Source of the DNA: Hirundichthys speculiger | Lineage: Eukaryota; Chordata; Actinopteri; Beloniformes; Exocoetidae | NCBI GenBank assembly: GCA_018398805.1 | Contig: JAGFBZ010000745.1 | Coordinates: forward strand, 248,001 to 312,000 | Reading direction: 5' to 3' | Length of the DNA: 64,000 bases | Part shown: positions 1 to 11,745 of the stretch, one piece after another | Position numbering within the stretch: position 1 is the first letter of the stretch | Layout of the letters: every line of letters begins with the position of its first letter | Translations under genes and position numbers: made by a program | The notes under the pieces: model-generated | What the model saw: only the letters and a program-made list of their open reading frames with translations | Told to the model about the DNA's origin: nothing | Databases searched by the model: none

Positions 1-1030
1 GCGTGTGCACGGTCCCCGGGCAGGTTATAATCTAAGCTCTAAATTATTGTTTGTGCGTAATCAAAAAGCACGCTTTTAATGTGGAAAAGATTAAGGAAAA
101 AAATGTGTCCTATGAAAACTGAGTTTTAAAAGGAAAGTCAATATTCAATGACAAAACTGTCAGCATTATTGTAAAGGACAGTTAATGTGCATCTTTTCCT
201 GCGATGAGCTTCAGTCTGCTGAGGAAGGATCAGATCCTCAGTCTGCCTCAGACTCTAGATGAATCACTCAACTCTCTCAAGGTGTCTCCTTCTGTGGAAA
301 TATTTTTAGATGTCTTTTCTATTTTTCCCATGCGTGTTCGGTTGTTGGATTTTTGCCTGGAGGGCAGCAGGAAACGGGACTCCTCACCTGCCCTGGTCAA
401 ACGTGTGCAGCGCTGAATTCAGGTGCTTTTAGCTTCTCTTTATTCTGTTGCTCTCTGTCAAACAGCAGATTTCACCGTCAGGGTCAGGCTGAGCACATAT
501 TTACCGACAAAAGCATTGTGGGAGAGAAAAGGCTTTTTCCTTTTTTTTGTGTGTGTTGTGTGCTAAAGGAGACCTCAGCACAGACAACAGCTCTAAGAAA
601 ACACAGTCAGACAGATCAGACAAGACAACAGACGGCTCTGTGTGGCTTCAAGGCTGCAACGAGTCGACTACAAAACCCGACTGTCATCGCTTGACGGCGA
701 TAAGAAACAAACACAAAGCGCTATATACCTTTTGTCTGACTGTGACTCGTATTTTAGTCGCTCAGTAACCAACCTTGCTTCTTTGGAAAAGGAAGACGTT
801 TCCTTCGTGAAAAGAAACTCGACTGTCATTTGTTATAATTCTTTACGTACAAAACACGGTGAGGCGACAACAATGAATACAAATATAATTGGCTGAACTA
901 AGGTCATAATGCATTATTATGACAGCAGTACTCCGCCTTCACTCTCCAGCTGTGCATTCACTGGGATCCATGAAGGTGTAATAGGCTGATGTGGTCAAAA
1001 ATCCCACTGTGTTTTCAGATTTTTTTATTA
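1..1030. other. No recognisable gene; unique AT-rich sequence
   Basis: I see nothing I can name. Open frames of up to 113 codons overlap one another on the + strand between 204 and 896, but none shows a recognisable domain and none has convincing splice context. Most likely intronic or intergenic DNA. Confidence 0.5.
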
Positions 1031-1038
1031 GGGCCCTA

Positions 1039-1979
1039 CAGGGTTATAATAGTTTTGGATTTTCCATTAGTTTTAGTTTTTATTTAGTTTTTAGTTTAGT
1101 TTTTCAAATTCAGTTAGTTTTAATTAGTTAGTTAGTTCTAATTTTTATTCATTTTTGTTTTGAAATACTTAGTTTTAGTTTAGTTTTTATTAGTTTCAGT
1201 GTTAGTTTTAGTTTTATTTTGTAAATTAGGGTTATAATTTTGGTTTGAGTGAAGCACTGAACTTTTTGAAGGCTATCGAATCACATAGTCGTGTTCACAT
1301 TCTGGTCTTAATAAACATATTTATCAATGCATCTTCCCTCTTGTGGTGTTCCTGCGTATTTACTGACCAGCAGCTATCTGGTCTCCATGGAAACAGTCCA
1401 TTATAGTTGCTGTTTTCTCCCGTTCCTTCCCAACGCTGACTGGCCTGCAGCTGTAGCTTCTTTACAGGGGGCTAGCTTAGGCTAGTTTATCCAGGTAGCC
1501 TTGGTTAGCCTTCTTTCCAGGGGGCTAGCTTAGGCTAGTTTATCCAGGTAGTCTTGGTTAGCCTTCTTGTGCAACCTTTTCAAATGGACTTTCAGATTCG
1601 TGGGTTTTTTTCTTCTTGAGAAGTATTCCACACATTGTATCACCTGCTTCTACAACAAGGCACTTATTTTTAATCATTAACACAGTCATAGTCAGAGAAA
1701 TCCCAAATAGGACTGAGCCGCTTTCTCCCCTTTTGCCGCAGCCATCACTGCTAATCATTTTTTTTTTTGCGGTTGTTGTTGTACAGCGGAGCGAAGATTA
1801 GATTTCAAACGTTTATGAGAAAAAAAAATTACAAACACGAAAATGAAGGATGTTCTTGACATTATTATAGTTAATTTTAGTTCGTTTTATAAACACATAA
1901 TACAGTTTCAGTTAGTTATTGTTTTTTAAAAATAGTTTTTATTTTATTTCGTTGGTTTTCGTTAACGATAATAACCTTG
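1039..1979 (-). mobile_element. Non-autonomous hAT element with BED-finger remnant (copy 1 of 4)
   Basis: The element begins CAGGGTTATAATAG and ends GATAATAACCTTG, imperfect inverted termini of the form CARGGTTATNAT. It is flanked by a perfect 8-bp duplication, GGGCCCTA (1031-1038 and 1980-1987), the hallmark of hAT insertion. The left part is A/T-rich TAGTTTT repeats. The centre (about 1450-1560) has two units of a 53-bp repeat built on GGGGCTAGCTTAGGCTAG. A remnant of a BED zinc-finger reading frame lies on the minus strand at about 1558-1758. Related copies lie at 31767, 36190 and 45262. It has no transposase core, so it must have moved in trans. Confidence 0.9.
1558..1758 (-). pseudogene. 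hAT transposase N-terminal BED-finger remnant
   Basis: Minus-strand remnant of the N-terminal BED-type zinc finger of a hAT transposase, matching the frame best kept in the copy at 45516-45734. A run of seven T on the + strand (six in the 45-kb copy) shifts the frame before the conserved TNLKVHL segment, so the finger cannot be completed. The rest of the transposase is missing. Inactive. Confidence 0.6.
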
Positions 1980-2260
1980 GGGCCCTAAACACCACAGGCG
2001 TCAGGCAGTCTGTCAGTTCACACAGCACTGACTCCTACACACTTGTTTCTGCCCCTCGAGGCCAAACGGAGGCATAAAAGCCGCTACAGAAATCGTGCCG
2101 CCTCCTTGCAATTCACAGAACACAGCGAGGAGGAATTAAGGCGCTACAGAGGCGGAACGAGCTGTTGGGACGGGGTGGGTGAAATCTGGTACACTGCACC
2201 AGCTCCGTCTGCAGCCACGCTGTTGAAGCTCCGTTCAAAACCACCAGTTTCAGGTGACAG

Positions 2261-2686
2261 TAGGGCTGTAGCGATACACTAATCTCACGATACACGATAT
2301 CCAGCTCACGATACGATATATATCAATATTCATCTTACAATACATTTACATAATTTTCTGAAAGATTTTAAAGGGACAAAGTGATTTTGGTGACATCTTG
2401 TGAGTGTTCCAATGACTTTGTTTGAATTAATTGAACTGAAAGCATCAATTACACATTATATGGCTGACAGGCAGCTTGCAAATGCTGGACAAAATGAATA
2501 AAGATTTGTTGAAATTGTTTCATTTATTTAAACAGTGCAAATTGTTGCTTGTAAGCTTTTAAAGGTGGGACACGGGGGTTTTGAAAGAAGCTTAGGATAT
2601 CAATACCCGCAGCTGAAAAATCGATACTCTCTGGGGAAATAAAATATCGATATATATCGCAGAATCGATAAAATCGTTCAGCTCTA
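2261..2686. mobile_element. hAT-type MITE (426 bp)
   Basis: Starts TAGGGCTGTAGCGATAC and ends with the near-inverse (reverse complement TAGAGCTGAACGAT). The 8-bp flanks are GGTGACAG and GGGGACAG, 7 of 8 identical. The subterminal regions are rich in CGATA/TATCG motifs, common in short fish hAT derivatives. No coding sequence is visible. Confidence 0.75.
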
Positions 2687-2699
2687 GGGGACAGTATCA

Positions 2700-3485
2700 G
2701 CCACTCTTCCCCTGTTTCTCTTTCCAGGATGGTTTTACAGCTTCACGCTCCCTGTTTCTGAGGTAAAGTAGATGCAGTATGACGTAGAGCTGGAACGCTC
2801 TCCAGTACCGAACATTTGTTGCTTTCCCAGAATCTGTCCTCTTTAACTCCTTACCATTCCTGTATAATTTGCATTAAACGCCTATCTAAGGCATACCCAA
2901 AGTAAATTGAAAGCTGTTCTTGAACCGTTTGTAGCACATGGATGGTTTTGGCCTCTTTTGAAAGGTAACACTCTGAAGTTTTTCCCCCAACTGTCAGAAT
3001 CACTGTAAGTGCTACTAGCATTGAGAAATCTAAGTTTGAACACACTGAAATATAAGTTTTTTTTTTTATTTCCGCCTGAATTTTTTTTGTAAACAGATGT
3101 CTGCAGATGAGTGCAGCTGTGACATTTTAGCTGGAAAACACAATGGAACCACAGCATGAAGCCTTACCTAGTGCAAGTTCAAATTTGATAACAATACCAC
3201 TAAAATTGAGTATTTTACACACGTTTTTGTAAGAGTATGTCTAGGCGTTTCCAAAAATGGCCATTTGGAGACTCCAAAATGGCACTTGGATAAACATGGC
3301 CACATACCGAGGATAAGAGGACATAACTCTTGAACGCTTCATCGTACAGTCGTAATCTTGGCCTCTAATGAAAGGTGACACTTAGAGGTATCCTATCCCA
3401 CATCTAGATTCACTATCAATATTGCTGAAAAAAAAAGTTACTGAAACATAAAGCTAAACTTTGCATATAAAAAGAGTCAAAACTG
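2700..3485. repeat. Degenerate duplicated repeat, unclassified
   Basis: Two diverged blocks, about 2890-3050 and 3310-3460, share an ordered set of motifs: TTGGCCTCTWWTGAAAGGT, then ACACT, then a matching sequence containing ATTCACT and CTGAAA. The pair suggests an old tandem or intra-element duplication about 420 bp apart. No gene or termini are visible. Confidence 0.4.
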
Positions 3486-3659
3486 TAACGGGTGTGGAAA
3501 GGACCCAATAGCAACACAGTCTTAGAAGTCGGTAATGACCTTTATTGTACAAACAGTCAGCAGGTGAGTACGCAGGCAGACACCAGGGAAGCAGACGATC
3601 GAGGCCGGTTGGGACTGAAGGCTGGTCAGGTTGCCGGGGAACACTGGGTGGGAATCAAA

Positions 3660-6600
3660 CCAGATTTAAACCAGATTTAGAAAGACTAATCCATGCGTTG
3701 GTCTCCACCAGGTTAGACTACTGTAACGGCCTGCTCACTGGGCTCTAAACCAGCTGTGAGACAGCTGCAGTACATCCAGAACACTGCTGCACTGGTCCTG
3801 ACTAGAACCAGGAGATACGACCATATTAGTCCGGTCCTGAGGTCTCTGCGCTGGTCCTGACTAGAACCAGGAGATACGACCATATTAGTCCAGACCTGAG
3901 GTCTCTGCGCCGGTCCTGACTAGAACCAGGAGATACTATCATATTAGTCCAGTCCGAAAGTCTCTGCACTGGTCCTGACTAGAACCAGGAAATACGACCA
4001 TATTAGTCCAGTCCTGAGGTCTCTGCGCTGGTCCTGACTAGAACCAGGATATACAACCGTATTAGTCCGGTCCTGAGGTCTCTGCACTGGTCCTGACTAG
4101 AACCAGGAGATAGACCACATTAGTCCAGTCCTGAGGTCTCTGCACTGGTCCTGACCAGAACCAGGAAATACGACCATATTAGTCCAGTCCTGAGGTCTCC
4201 GCACTGGTCCTGACTAGAACCAGGAGATAGACCACATTAGTCCAGTCCTGAGGTCTCTGCACTGGTCCTGACTAGAACCGGGAGATACGACCACATTAGT
4301 CCAGTCCTGAGGTCTCTGCACTGGTCCTGACTAGAACCAGGAGATACGACCATATTAGTCCAGTCCTGAGGTCTCTGAGCTGGTCTTGACTTGAACTAAG
4401 AAATACGACCGTATTAGTCCAGTCCTGAGGTCTCTGCACTGGTCCTGACTAGAACCAGGAAATACGACCATATTAGTCCAGTCCTGAGGTCTCTGAGCTG
4501 GTCCTGACTAGAACCAGGAGATACGACCATATTAGTCCAGTCCTGAGGTCTCTACATTGGTCCTGACTAGAACCAGGAGATACGACCACATTAGTCCAGT
4601 CCTGAGGTCTCTGTACTGGTCCTGACTAGAACCAGGAGATACGACCATATTAGTCCAGTCCTGAGGTCTCTGCACTGGTCCTGACTAGAACTAGGAGATA
4701 CGACCATATTAGTACAGTCCTGAGGTCTCTGAGTTGGTCCTGACTAGAACCAAGAAATACGACCGTATTAGTCCAGTCCTGAGGTCTCTGAGCTGGTCCT
4801 GACTAGAACCAGGAGATACGACCATATTACTCCAGTCCTGAGGTCTCTGTACTGGTCCTGACTAGAACCAGGAGATACGACCGTATTAGTCCAGTCCTGA
4901 GGTCTCTGAGCTGGTCCTGACTAGAACCAGGAGATACGACCATATTAGTCCAGTCCTGAGGTCTCTGTACTGGTCCTGACTAGAACCAGGAGATACGACC
5001 ATATTTGTCCAGTCCTGAGGTCTCTGCACTGGTCCTGACCAGAACCAGGAAATACGACCATATTAGTCCAGTCCTGAGGTCTCTGCACTGGTCCTGACTA
5101 GAACCAGGAGATACAACCATATTAGTCCAGTCCTGAGGTCTCTGCACTGGTCCTGACCAAAACCAGGAAATGCGACCATATTAGTCCAGTTCTGAGGTCT
5201 CTGCACTGGTCCTGACTAGAACCAGGAGATAGACCACATTAGTCCGGTCCTGAGGTCTCTGCACTGGTCCTGACCAGAACCAGGAGATCCTACCATATTA
5301 GTCCAGTCCTGAGGTCTCTGAGCTGGTCCTGACTAGAACCAGGAGATACGACCGTATTAGTCCAGTTCTGAGGTCTCTGCACTGGTCCTGACTATAACCA
5401 GGAGATACCACCACATTAGTCTGGTCCTGAGGTCTCTGCACTGGTCCTGACCAGAACCAGGAGATACCTACCATATTAGTCCAGTCCTGAGGTCTCTGAG
5501 CTGGTCCTGACTAGAACCAGGAGATACGACCGTATTAGTCCAGTCCTGAGGTCTCTGTACTGGTCCTGACCAGAACCAGGAGATACGACCGTATTAGTCC
5601 AGTCCTGAGGTCTCTGAGTTGGTCCTGACTAGAACCAGGAGATACGACCGTATTAGTCCAGTCCTGAGGTCTCTGCACTGGTCCTGACTATAACCAGGAG
5701 ATACCACCACATTAGTCTGGTCCTGAGGTCTCTGCACTGGTCCTGACCAGAACCAGGAGATCCTACCATATTAGTCCAGTCCTGAGGTCTCTGAGCTGGT
5801 CCTGACTAGAACCAGGAGATACGACCGTATTAGTCCAGTCCTGAGGTCTCTGTACTGGTCCTGACCAGAACCAGGAAATATGACCATATTAGTCCAGTCC
5901 TGAGGTCTCTGAGCTGGTCCTGACCAGAACCAGGAGATACCACCACATTAGTCTGGTCCTGAGGTCTCTGCACTGGTCCTGACCAGAACCAGGAGATCCT
6001 ACCATATTAGTCCAGTCCTGAGGTCTCTGAGCTGGTCCTGACTAGAACCAGGAGATACGACCGTATTAGTCCAGTCCTGAGGTCTCTGAGCTGGTCCTGA
6101 CTAGAACCAGGAGATACGACCGTATTAGTCCAGTCCTGAGGTCTCTGCACTGGTCCTGACCAGAACCAGGAGATACGACCGTATTAGTCCAGTCCTGAGG
6201 TCTCTGGCTTCCTGTCCCTCAGAGAATAGACTTTAAAACAGCTCTACTTGTTCTCAAGTCTCTTCATGGCCCCAAAGTCCATCTCTGACATGTTAGATCC
6301 ATATGAACCAACCTGGACTCTGAGAACATCAGGTAGTGGTCTCCTGCTGGTGTCCAGAGTCAGGACTAAACAAGGTTGAGCTGGGCTTCAGTTTTATGCT
6401 CCTAAAATCTGGACCAGTCTTCCAGAAGATGTGAGACAGACCTGAACTCTGACAATGTTCAGATTCAGACTGAAAACAGTTCTGTTTAGATGTGAAGATG
6501 ATGAATGGAAGGATTTTATCTGCACTCTTCATTTTTTTTTAAATTAATTATTTTTTTTCAATTAATTTTTAATTTAATTTATTAATGATTATTTTTATGC

Positions 6601-6790
6601 TTGTATTGAAATTCCTTTTTTAAATCAAAAACAACTGTTGATTAACTTTTTGCATCTTATTGTTTTATCTTCTTTTTATTTCCTCCTGTTTAATGTACTT
6701 TTTAATGCTCTGTAATGCTTCTAATGTTTTATGTAAAGCAGCTTGAATTGTCTTGTACACGACATGTGCTACAAATAAACAAATAAACAA
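3660..6790 (+). mobile_element. L2/CR1-like LINE 3' end, interrupted by a minisatellite
   Basis: About 3670-3790 reads as the C-terminal part of a LINE reverse transcriptase (key residues LIHALVSTRLDYCNGLL, then LQYIQNTAA). The frame resumes after the repeat array with the WLPV-like segment and FKTALLVFKSLHG (about 6205-6290). This order, ending with the YDHI..P block, is typical of vertebrate L2/CR1-type elements. Downstream (6290-6530) is a decayed C-terminus with stops, then an A/T-rich 3' UTR ending in repeated AAATAAAC near 6790. The 5' part of the element is absent. A shorter minus-strand copy lies at 19860-20397. Confidence 0.8.
3787..6207 (+). repeat. 59-bp minisatellite, about 41 units, derived from a LINE ORF
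   Basis: The unit runs CTGGTCCTGACTAGAACCAG, GAGATACGACCATATTAGTC, CAGTCCTGAGGTCTCTGCA. Units are 58-60 bp and mostly 90% or more identical by eye. The unit is the piece of the surrounding LINE ORF that encodes the LVLTRTRRYDHISPVLRSL segment. Because 59 is not a multiple of 3, every added unit shifts the frame, so the array cannot be translated as a protein repeat. Each unit contains a 20-bp quasi-palindrome, CTGGTCCTGACTAGAACCAG. Confidence 0.95.
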
Positions 6791-7329
6791 AAAAACTTAA
6801 AAACTGGATGTGTTCTCATGTGGACTGGAATCGAACGCCGAGGGTAGACAGGAAGTCGGCCTCTTACGTCTTTACTTTCTTCTTTTACTGCTTTCCTCTG
6901 CAGCTGCTGCCAGCTGTTTCCATCAGATTGTAATTAACGTTTGCCAGTGTTGTTAGATGATATCAAATGAACAGATTCATTATTACATCTCATTAGAATT
7001 AAATTTTTTTTTTTTGTCACAAAATCCCCAACTCAGCAGTACCGGTGGTGGCGGCTGCAATGTCGTGCTGTAAATTTGTTGGTCGGAGACTGAATGTAAA
7101 TGTGGACCGGTGACACTTTTGTGAGCTTGTGCAGCTCATCCACATCTGTCAGCTGCACAAACTCCCGCTTCCTGTCCAGCTGGCGCCTCAACAACTCCTG
7201 ATGGCGAAGTTGTCCATTTCTTTCACTTGGGCAGACGGCAGCTTTCCTTTTCCATTTCCACCGCCCTTCATCTGGATTCAGCCAAGTTTCTGTTGCTTGT
7301 AACCTGCTTCTTTGATGTGTCTTGCCTCG
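6791..7329. other. No recognisable gene; unique sequence
   Basis: I see no gene, terminal repeat or tandem array in this stretch between the LINE 3' end and the next hAT fragment. A T-run lies near 7003-7015. Confidence 0.45.
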
Positions 7330-7457
7330 CTCCGCTTATTTTAAGTCTTAAAATATCGGTTTAAAATGTAAGCCAATAATGCCCAAGCTCTCGAGGGCCA
7401 CATAAAATGACGTGGCGGGCCACATTTGGCCCGCGGGCCTTGTGTTTGACACATGTG
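7330..7457. mobile_element. Charlie-like hAT terminal fragment
   Basis: A solo end of the Charlie-like hAT family seen more completely at 11581-12645 and 33664-35919. It contains the GGCCACATAAAATGACGTGG and GGCCCGCGGGCC motifs and ends TTTGACACATGTG. The other end and the coding part are missing. Confidence 0.7.
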
Positions 7458-9258
7458 GTTTAAAGCCTGGGACAAAAGTCCGGAAAATACGGTGAATCCA
7501 ATACGACATGAACGTAGTATGAACATCACTATTCTGTTCTATTCATTTCATTTCTTGAGGCTGTAATTTGCTTCGCGACAACTCCTCGCCATCATAATAT
7601 GCAAGCACGGCACGTGTGCAATTCACATTTCAAGTTTTACTTGTCACAAAAGCGTCAGCTGCTGTCGGGCTCACCTCTCAAGATATCGCAGCTACGCCAA
7701 GATAAACGAGTCCAAGTGATCAGCGTTGTGGAGGATGGATGAGAGTTTCAAACGTGCAAGTGCCACTGATTCAGAGACGAAACACTTGAAAACTAAAGTG
7801 AGGAAGTTGGAACATAGCAACGCTAACGCTAACTCTAACTGGCACGTCTCTGCCCAGCTCTACAAACCATCCATTTCTGCGTTCACGAGCGTTCAGCCGG
7901 GCAGTTTAACGGGAGCAGTCAGCGTTATGGGCTACGGCAGCCTCGTCCCTCCCGCCTCCCTCACGCCGCTGTCTTCACGAGGACGCTTCACCGTCTCGTT
8001 GTCCTTGCTCCGGCTCATAAAGACGGGCCGAGGAGGCCCGGACACTTTCAGGCAATAAAGAGAGCCCGTGAAATCGCGTTGTACGTGAAGACACAACAGA
8101 TGGCCACCGCGTCCTCGCTGAATATGACACGGGAAAGGACACCCCTGAAGAGTAACGGCACATTTCGCGTTGACGTTCCCACCCAAATGAGGACATGAGC
8201 TCTTGTTAAAGACAAGGTTGCATATTTAAAGCTGCACTCAACAGCTGCTTATTGTGCTGTAAAGTGGAAGGAATAGAATAACACATGGGGGGAAAAAAAA
8301 TTAAAATACAAAGTAAATAGACCCAGTAGGGGGCAGAATTAGTCCAGAGAAAAAAGATCAGCAGAGGGACGGGGATGGGTGGCAACTCTGCAACATAACA
8401 AGGTGTTTTTAAGCGAGAAAACAACGTTGCATGGTATGATGATGTATGGCTGCCATAGACGCAGCTCGTGCCACTTCTATCTTTATGGCAGCCTTGTAAG
8501 TCTTTCCCACAGCCATTTAAAAGGCAACTAAAACATACATTTCTCCTAATGAAGAGGTGGGAGTGGATGCCGTCTGTATTGTTCAGTGGATCTGCAGCCT
8601 AATTGTTACTCTGGAGGATTGCGCCAAGAAGGAAAACAGAAAAGAAGACAAGGAGAGAAGACAATGGTGGCTGAAACGGCACGAGGATCCCCCTCCGTTG
8701 AATTATCTTAAGTGAATTAGTCCAGTCGTCGCGACTGGGCAGATAATTGTGCTGGAGACGATGAAAGCACCTTAATGGCCCCGTCTGTTTTCAAGTGGAA
8801 GTGCGTTTTAACGGCACAGCACTTAAAGCCCTCGGAGCAAACAAGGACATTCGACGGAGGTTTTTCAGCAAACACAAAGAAACTATGATTGTCAAATGCA
8901 AATCAGACCAAATTATACCTGAAATTGGAATTCAATAAGTGAAATAGGGGAAGTGGATGCAAAAATGCACGATTAATGGAATCTGAATAATATCTTGACG
9001 CAGTGGTAAGAAGTAATATTCAATGGAAAAGTTCGTGAAAAGTTACTGAATCTGGAATGGAAATACTTTGATATCAGCTTGCTGGGTCCACCTTGTGTGC
9101 CGTGTGGTTTTTGTTTGTTTGTTTTTTTCAAACAAATAAATAAGCCTGTTTTTCTCTCTGCTGCCGGTGGTCTGAGGTGGGATGGAGGCGTTTGTGTGCT
9201 TGAATTAAGCACACAATAAGGCTGAACAGTATTTATCATTAATTGATTATTATTGCAT
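7458..9258. other. No recognisable gene; mostly unique sequence
   Basis: No domain-bearing frame. Open frames of up to 110 codons at 7726-8186 overlap on both strands and look fortuitous. The stretch at about 8700-8830 is non-repetitive and of balanced composition, so it could be conserved non-coding DNA, but that cannot be judged from one sequence. Confidence 0.4.
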
Positions 9259-9298
9259 TAGATTAGATTAGATTAGATTAGATTAGATTAGATTAGAT
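9259..9298. repeat. (ATTAG)n microsatellite
   Basis: About eight units of ATTAG are followed by TTATTGATCC and GGAAATTC. Pentanucleotide tails of this kind are often seen at the 3' ends of fish retroposons, so a LINE or SINE tail is possible but unproven. Confidence 0.85.
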
Positions 9299-9453
9299 TC
9301 ACATTATTGATCCCCCATGGCGGAAATTCAAGCTGAACCAGTTTAGTTGTTGGTTCATTTCCAATGTTTTCTTTTTTTCCCCATAAAACATGTACTGTAA
9401 TTTAAATGTATTGATTTAACAAACAGGAGCCCCAGCAGTGTTTGGAAGAACTA

Positions 9454-10467
9454 CACCAGTCTGGCCTCTCCTCCTGCTGGACACCAGTCTGGCTTCTCCT
9501 GCTGCTGGGCACCAGTCTGGCTCCTCCTCCTGCTGGTCTGGCTCCTCCTCCTCCCGCTGGTCACCAGTCTGGCTCCTCCTCCTCCTGCTGGTCACCAGTC
9601 TGGCTCCTCCTCCTCCCGCTGGTCATCATTCTGGCCCCTCCTCCTGCTGGACACCAGTCTGGCTCCTCCTCCTCCTGCTGGGCACCAGTCTGGCTACTCC
9701 TCCTCCTGGTCACCAGTCTGGCTCCTCCTCCTCCCGCTGGGCACCAGTCTGGCTCCTCCTCCTCCTGCTGGTCACCAGTCTGGCTCCTCCTCCTCCCGCT
9801 GGTCATCATTCTGGCCCCTCCTCCTGCTGGACACCAGTCTGGCTCCTCCTCCTCCTGCTGGGCACCAGTCTGGCTCCTCCTCCTCCTGGTCACCAGTCTG
9901 GCTCCTCCTCCTCCTGCTGGGCACCAGTCTGGCTCCTCCTCCTCCTGCTGGTCACCAGTCTGGCTCCTCCTCCTCCTGCTGGGCACCAGTCTGGCTCCTC
10001 CTCTTCCTGCTGGGCACCAGTCTGGCTCCTCCTCCTGCTGGTCACCAGTCTGGCTCCTCCTCCTCCTGCTGGGCACCAGTCTGGCTCCTCCTCCTCCCGC
10101 TGGGCACCAGTCTGGCTCCTCCTCCCGCTGGGCACCAGTCTGGCTCCTCCTCCTCCTGCTGGGCACCAGTCTGGCTCCTCCTCCTCCTGCTGGGCACCAG
10201 TCTGGCCTCTCCTCCTGCTGGGCACCAGTCTGGCCTCTCCTCCTGCTGGGCACCAGTCTGGCTCCTCCTCCTGCTGGGCACCAGTCTGGCTCCTCCTCCT
10301 GCTGGTCACCAGTCTGGATCCTCCTCCTCCTGCTTGTCACCAGTCTGGCTCCTCCTCCTGCTGGTCACCAGTCTGGCTCCTCCTCCTCCCGCTGGTCACC
10401 AGTCTGGCTCCTCCTCCTGCTGGTCACCAGTCTGGCTCCTCCTCCTCCTGCTGGGCACCAGTCTGGT
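9454..10467. repeat. 31-bp minisatellite (about 33 units)
   Basis: The unit is about CTGGCTCCTCCTCCTCCTGC plus TGGGCACCAGT, with 28- and 34-bp variants that gain or lose one CTC. It contains the dyad CCAG-T-CTGG. Since 31 is not a multiple of 3, one pass through three units gives an apparent 31-residue protein repeat, which explains the open frames of over 250 codons on both strands. Those frames are composition effects and I do not call them genes. Confidence 0.95.
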
Positions 10468-11580
10468 AACAGACTGCTGTGGGAGGACATCCCATTCTCC
10501 AACCAGCACTTGCTGGTAGTCAGCCAGGGTGGTTGTGTTGGTCACCAACAGCTGGTTGAGGTCAGGACTGCAGGACCTTCATCCTCTCCAGATTCCTGAG
10601 GTGGTCTCTGACGAACCTCCTCTGTGGGGGCCAGCGATGTCATCTTGGAGTCCCAGATCTGGTTTGGTCCCAGACTGTGGAGATGTGGGATCGTCTCCGG
10701 TGGCAGAATTTCACCTGGATATCTCTGTGAATTCAGATCAGTTCCTGGCGGCTCCATGAGACCAGATGGTCCAGAGCCGTTGGTCATATCGTCCTGAAAA
10801 CTTCATCCCGTCTCATCCCGTCTCACTCCAAACAATCCCACAACGTACCGGATCATAGGATCACACGGATCACACAGCCCCGATCCAGTGAAACTGCCTC
10901 TAGAGCTGAATCTCACTGACAACAGGCCACATGTTGACAGGCGAAAACCTGAATATGACATCATAAAATTACCGTTTGAATGAGAGGTTGCTGTGGTAAC
11001 GGTCATTAGGATGATGAACTGTAGCTCCAGCTGTTGTTGAGGTGGAGTTTTTACTGTGAGACCAGTTTAGTTTGAGCCTGATGTGAGACTTTCTCCCAGA
11101 ATATTACAGTTCATTATATCATTATATCTGCTGCAGCTGCTATTGTTCTGCCAGGAAAGAGGTAAAAAAAAAAGAAAAAACACATCCAGATGAAACCCCA
11201 GCCATAAAAGCTAATTAATGACTGGCTGAGATGTACATCTGCGTACATTCCAGATCATATAATGACCCCCACGTTTGCTGGAATATGGTATGTAATTTGT
11301 GGCAGGAAGCTTTTGCACTGGATTAATATCACAGATGTCCTTCATAATTAAAATAACCACGTCCCCCAAGTAACATCAGTCCGGCGTGAAAAGAGAAACA
11401 CGGAAAACCGACAGACGAAACAGCTCAGGACAGTTATCAGCCATTGTTGAAATGTAGCGCTTCCAGTGCTGCCACAAACGTTAATGGGTCGTTAACAGAC
11501 CTGCACAGACGTCGATGACAAGCTGATGTGGTGACCCAGTCATGTGACTGGGGTGTGCTGAAGCAGGGAAACATCTAGAA
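10468..11580. other. No recognisable gene; unique sequence
   Basis: No domain-bearing frame or transposon end was seen. About 11190-11350 is non-repetitive, with several TAATTAATGA/GGATTAATAT-like homeodomain-type motifs, and resembles the texture of conserved non-coding elements. That is an inference only. Confidence 0.4.
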
Positions 11581-11745
11581 CAGGGGGGTCAGACTCATTT
11601 TCACTGAGGGTCACATCAGCATCATGGTTGAAGGGCCAGACTGACAGCATGAATGTAACAAAATGCAACATAAATCAAAATATATTAAACTACACCTTGT
11701 TAAATAATGGTTTCTGTATTTATTATGTATTCAAGTGTCAAATAT

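Noticed and set aside
3485..3660. LTR-like fragment before the LINE (GGTGTGGAAAGGACCCAATA)
   Set aside because: It resembles sequence seen near fish repeats, but I found no second LTR, TG...CA boundaries or coding sequence.
3787..6207. CRISPR-like array of 59-bp units
   Set aside because: There are no unique spacers: the whole unit is repeated, and it derives from a LINE ORF in a vertebrate-type genome.
9438..10599. Open frames of up to 385 codons on both strands
   Set aside because: Produced by the 31-bp minisatellite. The same 31-residue pattern appears in several frames, which shows a composition effect.
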